Assembly (NCBI GenBank): GCA_034435455.1 | Contig: DAOTXL010000137.1 | Coordinates: forward strand, 54,687-118,686 | Length of the DNA: 64,000 nucleotides | From: DAOTXL01 sp034435455 | GTDB lineage: Bacteria; Chloroflexota; Anaerolineae; JAAYZQ01 | Reading direction: 5' to 3' | Shown: piece after piece, positions 16,141-24,463 of the stretch | Layout: each line of letters starts with the position of its first letter | Position numbering within the stretch: the first letter of the stretch is position 1 | Program-made: the position numbers and the translations under genes | Notes under the pieces: model-generated | Told to the model about the DNA's origin: nothing | The model's input: only the letters and a program-made list of their open reading frames with translations | Databases searched by the model: none

Positions 16141-19100
16141 TTATACCAATGAGCCAACCTGGCGCGGCGGAACCGGCTCGAAGGCCAACTCCATCTCTTG
16201 CAGCCATTCCAGGTCGCAGCGCAGGCAGCGCTTGCATTCCTCCTGGGCTGCCCGCTCGTCCAGCCCCAGCTCTACCTCGCGAAAGTTGCCCCGCCGCTCC
16301 TCCACCGGAAGTTCGGGCATCTCCGGCGGGTGGGCCTGGGCATAGTCGTCCAGGTTGAAGGGCTGGTCCACCACTTCGTAGCCGGGTATGGTGATGATCG
16401 GCTCCACCCTGCCGGTTTGCAGATAATAGTCCACCGTCCGGGCCACAGCGTTGCCCTGGGCCACAGCTTCGACCACCGAAGCCGGCCCGCTGACGGCGTC
16501 GCCGGCAGCAAAGACGCCGGGGCGGGAAGTGGCCAGGGCGTCGTTCACGAGCAGGGTGTTGTCCCGCCGCACCTCGACCTGCCCTGCCAGCCCATCCGGG
16601 TCGGGTGTCTGGCCGATGGCCGGGATCAGCACATCCAGGTCGAGGACGAACTCGGAACCGGAGAGCGGCACCGGGCGGCGGCGGCCACTTCGGTCGAATT
16701 CGCCCAGGGTGTGGCGCAGGCATTCCACGCCGGTGACGTGGCCGTCGCCCAACACCCGGGTAGGGTTGGTCAAAAAGTGAAAGACCGTGCCTTCCTCTTC
16801 GGCAGCCTCGATCTCCTCTTTGTAGGCCGGCATCTCGTCGCGGCGCCGCCGGTAGAGGATGTGCACCTGGCTGGCGCCCAGCCGCCAGGCCGTGCGCGCG
16901 GCGTCAATGGCCACGTTGCCGCCGCCGACCACGCCGACCCGTTTGCCCTTCAGGTCGGGGGCATGGCCCAGGGCCACGTCGCGCAAAAAGTCCACACCGT
17001 GGATGACCCCCTCCTTTTCCTCCCCTTCAATCCGCAACCGGCCGCTATAGTGGGCGCCGATGGCCAGCACCACGGCGCTGTATCCCTGCTCCAGGAGGGA
17101 GTCCAGGGTAAAGTCGCGGCCCAGGGCTTGATTGCAGCGGATCTCGACGCCGGCGCGGCGGATGTTGTCAATTTCGACCTGGAGGATCTCCTTGGGCAGG
17201 CGGTAATCGGGGATGCCCACGGCCATCATCCCGCCGGGGATGGGGAGCTTTTCGAATACGGTGACCCTGTACCCCTGTTGGGCCAGGCGCAACGCTGCGG
17301 TCAGGCCGGCCGGACCGGAGCCCACCACCGCCACCTTCTCGGTCTTGGGCTTGCCCAGGAGGGGAGGCGTCCAGGGGTTCTTGAGCTCATGGTCGGCCAT
17401 AAAACGTTTCACGGCGCGGATGGCGATCGGTTCGTCAATGTCGCCGCGCCGGCAGCGGGACTGGCAGAAGGCGGGGCATACCCGACCGCAGACCAGGGGG
17501 AAGGGGTTGGTCCGGCGGTGGATCTCCAGCCCCTCGGCGTAGCGGCCCTGGGCGATGAGGGCCACGTAGCTGGGCACATCCACATCGGCCGGGCAGGCGT
17601 TGGTGCAGCGGGCCCGGACCAGCTCTTTGCAGACGCCGGCCGGGCAGCGCTTTTCCACGATGTGGGCTCGGAACTCGTCCTCAAAGTAGCGCAGCGCCGC
17701 GTTGATCGGCCCCGGTGTCAGTTGCCCCAGGGCGCACAGGCTGCCGGTTTCCATCCCAGCCGCGATCTGGCGGATGGCATCCAGGTCTTCTAGCCGACCC
17801 TGCCCCTTGGTGATGCGGGCCAGCACCTCCAGCAGCCGCTTGCCGCCCATGCGGCAGGGGATACATTTGCCACAGCTCTCGGCGGTGGCAAAGGTCAGGA
17901 AGAACCTGGCGAACTCGACCATGCAGGTGTCTTCGTCCACCACGATCATGCCGCCGGAGCCCATCACCGCGCCCACTTCTTTGAGGGAGTCGAAATCCAC
18001 CCGCACATTCAGGTGTTCGGCGGGGATGCAGCCACCCAGCGGGCCGCCGGTCTGCACGGCCTTGAACCTTTTGCCGTTGGGCACGCCACCGCCGATGTCA
18101 AAGATAATCTCCCCCAGGGTGATGCCCATGGGAACCTCAACCAGGCCGGTGTTGTTCACCTTGCCGGTGAGGGCAAAGATGGCCGTGCCGGGGGAACGGG
18201 GCGAGCCGATGTTGGCAAACCATTCTGCCCCGCGCAGGATGATCTGCGGCACGTTGCAGTAGCTCTTGACGTTGTTCAGGTTGGTGGGTTTGTTCCACAA
18301 CCCCCGGACGGCGGGGAAGGGAGGGCGGGGGCGGGGTTCGCCGCGGCGGCCTTCGATGGAGGCTAGCAGCGCCGTCTCTTCGCCGCAGACAAAAGCGCCC
18401 GCGCCCTCTTTGACATAAAGGCGGAAGGAGAAGTTGGACCCCAGGATATTGTCCCCCAACAGCCCATATTCCTCGGCCTGGGCGATGGCGATCTTGAGGC
18501 GTTTGATGGCCAGCGGATACTCGGCCCGGCAATAGATGTACCCTTCCCGGGCCCCCACCGCGTAGCCACAGATGGTCATCCCTTCGATCAGGCTGTGGGG
18601 GTCACCTTCGATAAGGGAACGGTCCATGAAGGCCCCCGGGTCCCCCTCATCGGCGTTGCACACCACATATTTGACGTCGCCGGGCGCCTTGGCGGTCAGC
18701 TCCCATTTGATGCCGGTGGCAAAACCGGCGCCACCTCGCCCCCGCAGCCTGGAGGCTTTGACCTCTTCGATCACTTCGGCCGGTGTCATGGAGGACAGGA
18801 CCTTGACGAGGGCCTGATAACCATCCCGGGCGATATATTCCTCGATATTCTCCGGGTCGATCATGCCGCAGTTGCGCAGGGTGATGCGCAGTTGTTTGCT
18901 GTAGAAGGGGATTTCGCCGTAGAACGGCACGGCCTGGTGGGCCGAAGGCTCCTTGTAGGTCAGCCGTTCTACCACACGCCCTTTGAGCAGCGTCTCTTCG
19001 ACCAGAAACGGGACATCTTCTGGTTGGACCTGACAGTAAAAGATGCCGTCGGGGTAGATGATCATCACCGGCCCCATGGCACAGAACCCCCGGCAGCCGG

Positions 19101-19242
19101 TGTGCACCACCTGGACCTCACCTGCCAGCCCCTGGCGTTCGACCTCCTGCACCAGGGCCTGGTAGACGCCGGTCGATCCAGAGGCTTCGCAGCCGGTTCC
19201 GCCGCAGACCAGCACACTGGCCCGATAGATTGCTTCGGTCAT
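16141..19242 (-). CDS. NuoF-GltD-type flavoprotein fusion, candidate electron-bifurcating oxidoreductase subunit
   Basis: A 1033-residue protein. Residues 1-95 are a thioredoxin-like [2Fe-2S] domain (C13, C18, C50, C54). Residues 120-510 are NuoF: RGRGGAGFATGIKW for FMN/NAD(H), GAGAFVCGEETALL, and C457, C460, C463, C503 for [4Fe-4S]. Residues 530-600 contain two four-Cys groups like the N-terminus of GltD/NfnB. Residues 636-960 are an FAD- and NAD(P)H-binding reductase (VVGSGPAGLTAAL; VGVVGGGNVAIDAA; the FAD-closing GVFAAGDAVSGP). CKRCLRC lies near the C-terminus. It thus has two flavin sites and two pyridine nucleotide sites, as in NfnB/SfrB/HylB-type systems. The ribosome site GGAAGAGG was duplicated when a palindromic element inserted upstream. 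Confidence 0.88.
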   Translation of the reverse strand: MTEAIYRASVLVCGGTGCEASGSTGVYQALVQEVERQGLAGEVQVVHTGCRGFCAMGPVMIIYPDGIFYCQVQPEDVPFLVEETLLKGRVVERLTYKEPSAHQAVPFYGEIPFYSKQLRITLRNCGMIDPENIEEYIARDGYQALVKVLSSMTPAEVIEEVKASRLRGRGGAGFATGIKWELTAKAPGDVKYVVCNADEGDPGAFMDRSLIEGDPHSLIEGMTICGYAVGAREGYIYCRAEYPLAIKRLKIAIAQAEEYGLLGDNILGSNFSFRLYVKEGAGAFVCGEETALLASIEGRRGEPRPRPPFPAVRGLWNKPTNLNNVKSYCNVPQIILRGAEWFANIGSPRSPGTAIFALTGKVNNTGLVEVPMGITLGEIIFDIGGGVPNGKRFKAVQTGGPLGGCIPAEHLNVRVDFDSLKEVGAVMGSGGMIVVDEDTCMVEFARFFLTFATAESCGKCIPCRMGGKRLLEVLARITKGQGRLEDLDAIRQIAAGMETGSLCALGQLTPGPINAALRYFEDEFRAHIVEKRCPAGVCKELVRARCTNACPADVDVPSYVALIAQGRYAEGLEIHRRTNPFPLVCGRVCPAFCQSRCRRGDIDEPIAIRAVKRFMADHELKNPWTPPLLGKPKTEKVAVVGSGPAGLTAALRLAQQGYRVTVFEKLPIPGGMMAVGIPDYRLPKEILQVEIDNIRRAGVEIRCNQALGRDFTLDSLLEQGYSAVVLAIGAHYSGRLRIEGEEKEGVIHGVDFLRDVALGHAPDLKGKRVGVVGGGNVAIDAARTAWRLGASQVHILYRRRRDEMPAYKEEIEAAEEEGTVFHFLTNPTRVLGDGHVTGVECLRHTLGEFDRSGRRRPVPLSGSEFVLDLDVLIPAIGQTPDPDGLAGQVEVRRDNTLLVNDALATSRPGVFAAGDAVSGPASVVEAVAQGNAVARTVDYYLQTGRVEPIITIPGYEVVDQPFNLDDYAQAHPPEMPELPVEERRGNFREVELGLDERAAQEECKRCLRCDLEWLQEMELAFEPVPPRQVGSLV

Positions 19243-19248
19243 CTCTAT

Positions 19249-19363
19249 CCTCTTCCTATTGTTGTCCGATGCCGGTAACTGTTCAGGTGCCAGGCACTTG
19301 GGCGAATTCTACAAGTGCCTGGCACCCGATAGTAACCCTCTTCCTATTGTTGTCCGATGCCGG
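19249..19363. mobile_element. Palindromic miniature element between 27-bp direct repeats
   Basis: A perfect 27-bp direct repeat (19249-19275 and 19337-19363, beginning CCTCTTCCTATTG) flanks a 61-bp segment. The segment contains 15-bp perfect inverted arms, GGTGCCAGGCACTTG (19286-19300) and CAAGTGCCTGGCACC (19312-19326), around an 11-bp loop. The repeated 27 bp covers the last codons of the small [2Fe-2S] gene and the ribosome site of the fusion gene, so removing one copy and the element restores a tight 13-bp gene junction. Confidence 0.8.
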
Positions 19364-19733
19364 CGGTGGGTACCCGGCCCATGGCCCATTCCTGAATGAC
19401 CCGGCCGTGGATCAGATGCTCTTCGATCAGCCGGGGTACCATGTCAGGGTGGACGTTGCAGTAGGTAATGCGCGGTTGGCCCGCCTGTTCGATATCCACC
19501 AGCGGTTCTTTGGAGCACATCCCGATGCAACCGACCGTGGAGACATGGGCATCAATCCCCCGCTTTTGTAGTTCGGCCAGGATGGCGTGCATGGTCTCGC
19601 GGGCACCGGCGGCGATGCCACAGGTGCCCATGCCGACGACGATCCGGGTCCCCGTCTCGGTCCGGACTTTGAGGGCTTGTTGGGCTTGTTCGCGGATTTT
19701 TTGCAGTTCGTCAATATTTTTGAGCCTGGGCAT
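19344..19733 (-). CDS. Small [2Fe-2S] thioredoxin-like ferredoxin (NuoE C-domain type)
   Basis: A 129-residue protein resembling the C-terminal domain of NuoE/HydC. Cluster ligands are in GMGTCGIAAGA and VGCIGMCSKEP; the first group shows only one Cys here, with a further one expected from C-x-x-x-C of the second. It is the first gene of the formate dehydrogenase operon and would carry electrons to the fusion protein. ATG 19733 has AGGAGAGGAGACT just before it. The Rex-like operator and promoter lie about 350 bases upstream. One Cys fewer than the classical four is visible, so cluster binding is probable rather than shown. Confidence 0.72.
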   Translation of the reverse strand: MPRLKNIDELQKIREQAQQALKVRTETGTRIVVGMGTCGIAAGARETMHAILAELQKRGIDAHVSTVGCIGMCSKEPLVDIEQAGQPRITYCNVHPDMVPRLIEEHLIHGRVIQEWAMGRVPTAGIGQQ

Positions 19734-19989
19734 AGTCTCCTCTCTTCTTCATGGCCTGCGGCCGATCAGGTGTCTGGCGTTCTTGCTGCCCCGGAGGACC
19801 GGGCCTTGCAGAAGGTTTGATCTGGACATTCTGCCCGGTTCGGCCCCGGCGAGAAGCTGGAACCTTGGGACCGGGCAGACCTGGGCAAAGGGCAAAAGGA
19901 TGTCTGAACCCTCGTCAGAAACTTTTTTCAGCCGGACAGGGTTGTCCCCTTGTCTCACGACAGGCACTCCCTATAGCCGGCCCCTCGTG

Positions 19990-20075
19990 AGAGCCTGTCC
20001 GAAAGCCTGGGGGGCAGGCTTCCCAGCCTGCCCGGACGGCCTGGAAGGGCCGTTCCACACCCGTTTTCGGATCGG
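19990..20075. repeat. Intergenic hairpin repeat, family shared with 20230-20320 and 48545-48615
   Basis: The 19738-20342 gap (about 600 bases) has no convincing gene. It contains GC-rich hairpins: GGGCAGGCTTCCCAGCCTGCCC and following imperfect arms, ending CACCCGTTTTCGGAT. The last 14 bases recur in the intergenic region at 48593-48606, also after a GCCTGCCCGGA stretch. A related hairpin (GGTCCGAAGGACC, then GGCCGTTCGGCC) lies at 20230-20260 in the leader of the histidine kinase gene. It may be a dispersed REP-like sequence. Confidence 0.5.
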
Positions 20076-20084
20076 CTCTTAGCC

Positions 20085-20119
20085 TTGTGAAGTTTAGCAC
20101 GAACCCGGTTGCCTGTCAA
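20085..20119 (-). promoter_or_regulatory. Formate dehydrogenase operon promoter with Rex-like operator
   Basis: Minus strand TTGACA (20114-20119), 17-base spacer, TAAACT (20091-20096). The -10 lies inside TCGTGCTAAACTTCACAA (20085-20102), which fits the Rex consensus TTGTGAA-N4-TTCACAA apart from the outer left half. The 16 bases TTGTGAAGTTTAGCAC are identical at 25906-25921. Rex would repress when NADH is low. Confidence 0.65.
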
Positions 20120-20197
20120 ATATCTGCCCGGCTGTGGGGTTGGCCCTGGATGGGGCGGGGGCGTTGGAGGGCGGTGGCGGTGCCTGGAATCGAGAAC

Positions 20198-20226
20198 TTG
20201 AATTTTCCGGGACAGTGTGATACGAT
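20198..20226 (+). promoter_or_regulatory. Promoter of the histidine kinase gene
   Basis: TTGAAT (20198-20203), 17-base spacer, TACGAT (20221-20226). The leader then runs through a hairpin to the ATG at 20343, preceded by GGAGGGGAGGGG. Confidence 0.5.
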
Positions 20227-20342
20227 AAGAGCCGGTCCGAAGGACCGGCGGGCGGGCCGTTCGGCCTGCCCGGAGCGGCTGGAAAGGCCATCTGGCTGTT
20301 TGGGGATGGGTTCCAGGTGGGCAGAGGAGGGGAGGGGCAGGT

Positions 20343-21728
20343 ATGGAGGGTGGCATCCCTTTTGAGACAGAGCTGATCGAGCGCATCGGCTGGCTCATCC
20401 GCCTGCGCTGGCTGGCCGTTGTCGGCACGGCGGTGGCTGTGGCCCTGGGCTGGTTGATATACCGGGGCGCGTTGCCTGTGGGGCCCCTGCTCGGTACTGT
20501 CCTGGCCATTGCCCTGTACAACGGCCAGTTTTCCTTCTACGCCCACGCCCTTCGGTCGAGCCAGGCCGGCATCGTCCGGCTGCGGCAGGCGAGCCGCTTT
20601 GCTTCCCTCCAGATCGTGTTGGACCTGCTGGCCCTGGCCGTCCTGCTCCACTTTTCCGGCGGGGTCGAGAACCCGATGGCCCTGTTTTTTGTGTTCCATA
20701 CCATTATTGCCAGCATTCTCCTGTCGCAGCGGGTGAGCTTTGTGATGGCCACGTTGGGAGCTGTGCTGTTTGCCGCTGTCGCCGGGAGTGAGTATGCGGG
20801 CCTGCTGCCCCACTATCATCTGCCTGTCCTGAAGGGGATCGAATTCTATCGGGCTGGTGGCTATGTGCTGACCGTTGTGGGGGTGATGGCCCTGACCCTG
20901 GGGCTGGTGGCCTACATGACCTCTTCCATCAGCGTCAGGCTGCGCGAGCGGGACCGGGAGTTGGTGCAGAGCCACCAGGCTATCCTGGCCAAGAGCCTGG
21001 AATTGCAGGCGGCCAATGAACGGTTGCGGCGGGTGGATGCCGAGCGCACCCGGTTCATAACCCTGGTTACCCACGAACTGCGGGCGCCTATCAATACCAT
21101 CTATACCTGTGTGGAGCTGGCCCTGACCGGTTCTGTTTCCCCGGAAACGGTGCGTGACATGCTGGAACGGGTCAAAAGGCGGGCGGCTGAACTGTCGGAA
21201 TTGATCGGCGACCTGTTGCGGCTGGCCCGGGCGCGGGAGGAGGCCAGTCGGGATGAGGAGGTGGGGATCATTCAGCCGGCCGAGGTGTTGCAGAGTGTGG
21301 TCCAGCTCATGAGGACGGAAGCCTATAGCAAGGACCTGTTTCTCAGCGTGGATATAGACCCGGATCTGCCCCCGGTCCGGGCCAATCCCGACCGTCTGAA
21401 GCTGGTGTGGACCAACCTGTTGAGCAATGCCATCAAGTACACCGAACCGGGCGGCATCGTGGCTGTGGCCCTGAAGCATACTCCTGACCAGGTGGTGGGC
21501 ACTGTGCGGGATACCGGCATCGGCATTGCGCCGGAGGATCAGCAGCGGATCTTTGAAGAGTTTTACCGCGCTGACAATGCCCGGGCCCTCTGCCCGACGG
21601 GGACGGGGGTGGGGTTGGCCATCGTGCGGCGCATTATTGAAAATTGGGGGGGCAGGGTGTGGGTCGAATCGGAGCTGGGTCTGGGGAGCAAGTTCACCTT
21701 TGTCCTGCCCAGGGCGGATGTGGGGTGA
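20343..21728 (+). CDS. Membrane sensor histidine kinase
   Basis: A 461-residue protein. Residues 15-200 contain about six hydrophobic helices and no obvious periplasmic sensor domain, so sensing is probably in or at the membrane. A short coiled linker (ELVQSHQAILAKSLELQA) leads to HisKA with the phospho-acceptor His in THELRAPINTIY near residue 242. The ATPase domain has the N box TNLLSNAIKYT, the G1 box DTGIGIAPEDQ, the F box FEEFYRAD and the G2 box GTGVGLAIV. It stands between the formate dehydrogenase operon and the DRTGG/CBS cassette, divergent from the first, and may phosphorylate the REC protein at 10719-11096. No response regulator adjoins it. Confidence 0.88.
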   Translation: MEGGIPFETELIERIGWLIRLRWLAVVGTAVAVALGWLIYRGALPVGPLLGTVLAIALYNGQFSFYAHALRSSQAGIVRLRQASRFASLQIVLDLLALAVLLHFSGGVENPMALFFVFHTIIASILLSQRVSFVMATLGAVLFAAVAGSEYAGLLPHYHLPVLKGIEFYRAGGYVLTVVGVMALTLGLVAYMTSSISVRLRERDRELVQSHQAILAKSLELQAANERLRRVDAERTRFITLVTHELRAPINTIYTCVELALTGSVSPETVRDMLERVKRRAAELSELIGDLLRLARAREEASRDEEVGIIQPAEVLQSVVQLMRTEAYSKDLFLSVDIDPDLPPVRANPDRLKLVWTNLLSNAIKYTEPGGIVAVALKHTPDQVVGTVRDTGIGIAPEDQQRIFEEFYRADNARALCPTGTGVGLAIVRRIIENWGGRVWVESELGLGSKFTFVLPRADVG

Positions 21729-21743
21729 ACCGGCATGGAGGGC

Positions 21744-22211
21744 TCACAGCGTTTCAGCCGACCGTTCACACGCTTCGCGGGTATGATGGAGCCGGGAGGC
21801 GATGACCTCGGCCAACTGTTTCATCACCACGAACCCGATGTGGGGCTCGCGGTCAAAGAGGGCGTTGAGGTCATCGGCCTTGAGGGTGAGCAGGGTCACC
21901 GGTTCCAGAGCGGTAGCCGAAGCGGTGAAGCGCTGCTGTTTGACTAACGAGGACCAGCCAAAGATGCGTCCCGGCTTGACCTCCTCGATGGTGGTCTCGC
22001 CGCCGGGCTCCAGGGTGGAGCGCAGGCGGATGTGGACCTGGACCCGGCCGGTCTGCAGGATGAAGAGCCGGTCGGCCAGTTCTTGCTCGGCGCAGATCAG
22101 GTCGCCGGCCTGGTACGTTTCTTCGCGGACGAGGGGGGCGATTTGGGCCAGGGCATCGTCGCTCAATTCATAGAATAGTTCGCAGTCACGCAGGGCTTCT
22201 GGCGAAATCAC
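21744..22211 (-). CDS. Stand-alone cyclic-nucleotide-binding domain protein
   Basis: A 155-residue Crp-type beta-roll without a DNA-binding helix-turn-helix. Typical blocks are ETYQAGDLICAEQELADRLFI, LQTGRVQVHI and GRIFGWSSLVKQQRFTA. It resembles the N-terminal domain of the acetate kinase fusion. As the last gene of the redox cassette it could sense a cyclic nucleotide and act through protein contact. The ligand is unknown; bacterial CNBDs without conserved phosphate-binding Arg may bind nothing. Confidence 0.8.
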   Translation of the reverse strand: MISPEALRDCELFYELSDDALAQIAPLVREETYQAGDLICAEQELADRLFILQTGRVQVHIRLRSTLEPGGETTIEEVKPGRIFGWSSLVKQQRFTASATALEPVTLLTLKADDLNALFDREPHIGFVVMKQLAEVIASRLHHTREACERSAETL

Positions 22212-22243
22212 GTTCTTTTCCTCCCGACGGTGGGGCAGGCTTC

Positions 22244-22789
22244 TCAGGGCAAAGTCAGTTCTGCCTCCCCTTCAGCGATATACTCGCCCAGCCATAGCCA
22301 GACCTGGGGATGGGAGAGGGGGACCTCGCCCAGTTCGGCCTGCAGGTCGGCTGTGTCGAACTCGAACGTTTTGCCGTTGACCTGGTGGCGGTAACGCAGG
22401 CGCACCTCCTGTTTGGAGAGCAGGAAGGCCAGCAGGGTATCGGCAATGTTGCCCAGCGGGGCTCGATCCAGATGGCTGTGGCGAAAGCTGGCTGTGACCG
22501 TGGTGCCCTGGCCACAGGCCGATTGCAGGGTCAGGCCGCCCTCGCACAGTTCTGCCGCCTGGGCCAGAAGCGGCAGCCCCAGGCCTACATGGCGGGTGGT
22601 CCGGGTGGTGAAGAACGGGTCTACGGCCTGCCGGGCCGTCTCGGCGTCCATGCCCCGGCCGTTGTCGCGCACGGTGATGGTCAGCCGGTCGGCCGCCAGG
22701 TCTTCGACAATGTTCAGATCCACCTGGGTGGCTCCGGCTTCCAGGGCGTTCTGCAGCAGGTCCAGGATGTGCAGGGACAGCTCGCGCAT
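22244..22789 (-). CDS. GHKL ATP-binding protein of the hydrogenase-associated type
   Basis: A 181-residue protein with an ATPase domain but no phospho-acceptor histidine domain. It begins MRELSLHILDLLQNALEAGA, so the N box is almost at the N-terminus; DNGRGMDAETARQAVDPFFTT is the G1/F region and VGLGLPLLAQAAE the G2 box. Such short ATPases sit in operons for [FeFe]-hydrogenases and their partners. It could be an anti-sigma-like or phosphotransfer partner. ATG 22789 is preferred to the upstream GTG because GGCGAGGA lies at proper distance. Confidence 0.8.
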   Translation of the reverse strand: MRELSLHILDLLQNALEAGATQVDLNIVEDLAADRLTITVRDNGRGMDAETARQAVDPFFTTRTTRHVGLGLPLLAQAAELCEGGLTLQSACGQGTTVTASFRHSHLDRAPLGNIADTLLAFLLSKQEVRLRYRHQVNGKTFEFDTADLQAELGEVPLSHPQVWLWLGEYIAEGEAELTLP

Positions 22790-22830
22790 CCTCTTGTCCT
22801 CGCCGGGTAGGACCACCCTCTGGGGTCCGG

Positions 22831-23298
22831 TTACTCCAGGCTGTCTACAAGGGCGGCCATGCTCTCCGGGACCAGGTGGCCCACCACCTTGTCGTCAATC
22901 ATGGCTACCGGGGCCAGGCCGCAGGAGCCCAGGCAGTAGACCACTTCGTAGGTCAGCCGATAGTCGGGGGTTGTCTCGCCCGCCTGGATCCCCAGGCGGT
23001 TTTGGATCGTATCAATAATGCGCGCGGCGCCTCGCACGTGGCAGGCGGTGCCATCGCATTGGCGGATGACGTGTCGCCCGCGGCGGGTGAGGTAGAACTG
23101 GGAGTAGAAGGTCACCACGCCATAGATCTGGCTCAGCGGGACCTTCATTTCCTGGGCGATCGTTTTGAGCACCGGCTGGGGCAGCCAGCCATAGATCTCC
23201 TGGGCTTTTTGCAGGACCGGGATCACCGCTCCGCGCTGTGTTTTATACCTTTCCAACACCTCGTACAGGGGAGCCAGGTTTAGAGCCTCTTCTGCCAT
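22831..23298 (-). CDS. NuoE/HydC-like [2Fe-2S] subunit
   Basis: A 155-residue complete NuoE homologue: helical N-terminus (VLQKAQEIYGWLPQPVLKTIAQEM), IYGVVTFYSQF, then the thioredoxin-like cluster domain with C-x4-C (CDGTAC) and C-x3-C (CLGSC). It is the second full-length NuoE in the window and has no adjacent NuoF of its own, so it may join the diaphorase parts encoded in the formate dehydrogenase operon, or a hydrogenase encoded elsewhere. Confidence 0.87.
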   Translation of the reverse strand: MAEEALNLAPLYEVLERYKTQRGAVIPVLQKAQEIYGWLPQPVLKTIAQEMKVPLSQIYGVVTFYSQFYLTRRGRHVIRQCDGTACHVRGAARIIDTIQNRLGIQAGETTPDYRLTYEVVYCLGSCGLAPVAMIDDKVVGHLVPESMAALVDSLE

Positions 23299-23332
23299 CT
23301 ATTTCCTCCGTCGAAAGGGTTACCAGGTATGC

Positions 23333-24073
23333 CTACTGAATTCTGACCCACCGGCCGGCCTGACCTGCCAGCGCCAGGGCCAGTTCGGCCACGGTAGGCT
23401 GCTGCACTTTGAACATTGTCCGCGCCGTCATCTCTTCCAGGCGGTGGGCATCGCCGCTGACGATTATGCCATAACCTGCCGTCTGAGGCAAACGCCGGGC
23501 CACTTCTAGCGGGTCGGCTTTGCGCGACAGCTCCAGGCCGGCGATCGGCAGGTGGGGGGGGATGAACCCCAGGTTGACGATCAGGCTGTTGGTGGGGCGA
23601 TCGAGGTGGGCCGGCAGCACGATCCCCCCCAGCGTCTGTGTGCCGGTCACCACCTCCTCCACCGACAGGGAGGCTGCGACCGACAACAGCCGTTTTTCGG
23701 TGTAGAGGTACTGGCCGGTTGCGTCTACGACGAACTGGGCGCCAAAGAACTCTTCGTTGTTCTCCCGGTCTGGCAGGGCGGCCCATACCTGTTTCTGCCA
23801 GGCCAGGACCTGTTCCACCGTGTCGAACAGGCAGATCAGGTGCACCTCCTCCCGGCTCTGGACCTCCATGCCGGGCAGGACCGTCAGGCCGGTGCCGGCT
23901 GCTGCTTCGACCACGGCGGCGGTGTTGCCGGCCGCATTGTGGTCGGTGATGGCCAGCAGTTCCAGCCCCAGTTCCCTTGCCCGCCTGACGATGAGGGGGG
24001 GGATCATTTCCACCTCAGCGCAGGGTGACAGGACGGTATGCACATGGAGGTCGGCCAGCAGGTAGTGCCACAT
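23333..24073 (-). CDS. PHP-domain phosphoesterase-like protein
   Basis: A 246-residue protein with the metal-binding motifs of the PHP superfamily: ADLHVHTVLSPC at the N-terminus, ITDHN near residue 43, GMEVQSREEVHLI, and SGDAHRLEEM near the C-terminus. PHP proteins are trinuclear metallophosphoesterases. Members of this subgroup sit beside DRTGG proteins and NuoE in hydrogenase-linked operons; the substrate is unknown. It follows a DRTGG gene on the same strand. Confidence 0.82.
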   Translation of the reverse strand: MWHYLLADLHVHTVLSPCAEVEMIPPLIVRRARELGLELLAITDHNAAGNTAAVVEAAAGTGLTVLPGMEVQSREEVHLICLFDTVEQVLAWQKQVWAALPDRENNEEFFGAQFVVDATGQYLYTEKRLLSVAASLSVEEVVTGTQTLGGIVLPAHLDRPTNSLIVNLGFIPPHLPIAGLELSRKADPLEVARRLPQTAGYGIIVSGDAHRLEEMTARTMFKVQQPTVAELALALAGQAGRWVRIQ

Positions 24074-24113
24074 GGTTGCTTATCGGGTGGGAGGTGGTTC
24101 GCGGGGGGCTGGC

Positions 24114-24452
24114 CTATGCTCCGGCGATGCCCAGGGCGCTCAACTGGCCGGTCACGGTAAAGGTCGTTTGCGGTGAGCTCAACAGCGTTACCTCATTCTC
24201 CCGGGCCCGGTCCACCGTTTCCCGATCCGGCATCACCCCTTCGGTGATGATCACGGCAGCCAGGTCCAGCAGCGAGGCTACAGCTACGACGTTGGGGTGG
24301 GCCTGGAGGGTGACCCACACGTTGCCCGACCGGGCCCGGGCCATCACACAGCTCAGCAGGTCTGAAGCATAGCCGCCGGTCACCGGGCGGTTCATCTGGC
24401 CGGGGGTGATCACCTGCAGCCCCAACCTGCTCACCAACTCTTGGACAAGCAT
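24114..24452 (-). CDS. DRTGG-domain protein
   Basis: A 112-residue protein composed of one DRTGG-type domain (NRPVTGGYASDLLSCVM aligns with the name-giving motif; here N-R-P-V-T-G-G). DRTGG domains also occur in the N-terminal part of phosphotransacetylase and with CBS pairs, and are thought to bind a nucleotide or phosphate ligand. It is one of two DRTGG genes in the cassette and shares no overlap with neighbours. No catalytic residues are evident. Confidence 0.78.
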   Translation of the reverse strand: MLVQELVSRLGLQVITPGQMNRPVTGGYASDLLSCVMARARSGNVWVTLQAHPNVVAVASLLDLAAVIITEGVMPDRETVDRARENEVTLLSSPQTTFTVTGQLSALGIAGA

Positions 24453-24463
24453 CCTGGCCTCCT

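Noticed and set aside
19738..20342. A gene in the 600-base gap before the histidine kinase
   Set aside because: Open frames here are short, low-complexity and lack ribosome sites; the sequence is better explained by hairpin repeats and two divergent promoters.
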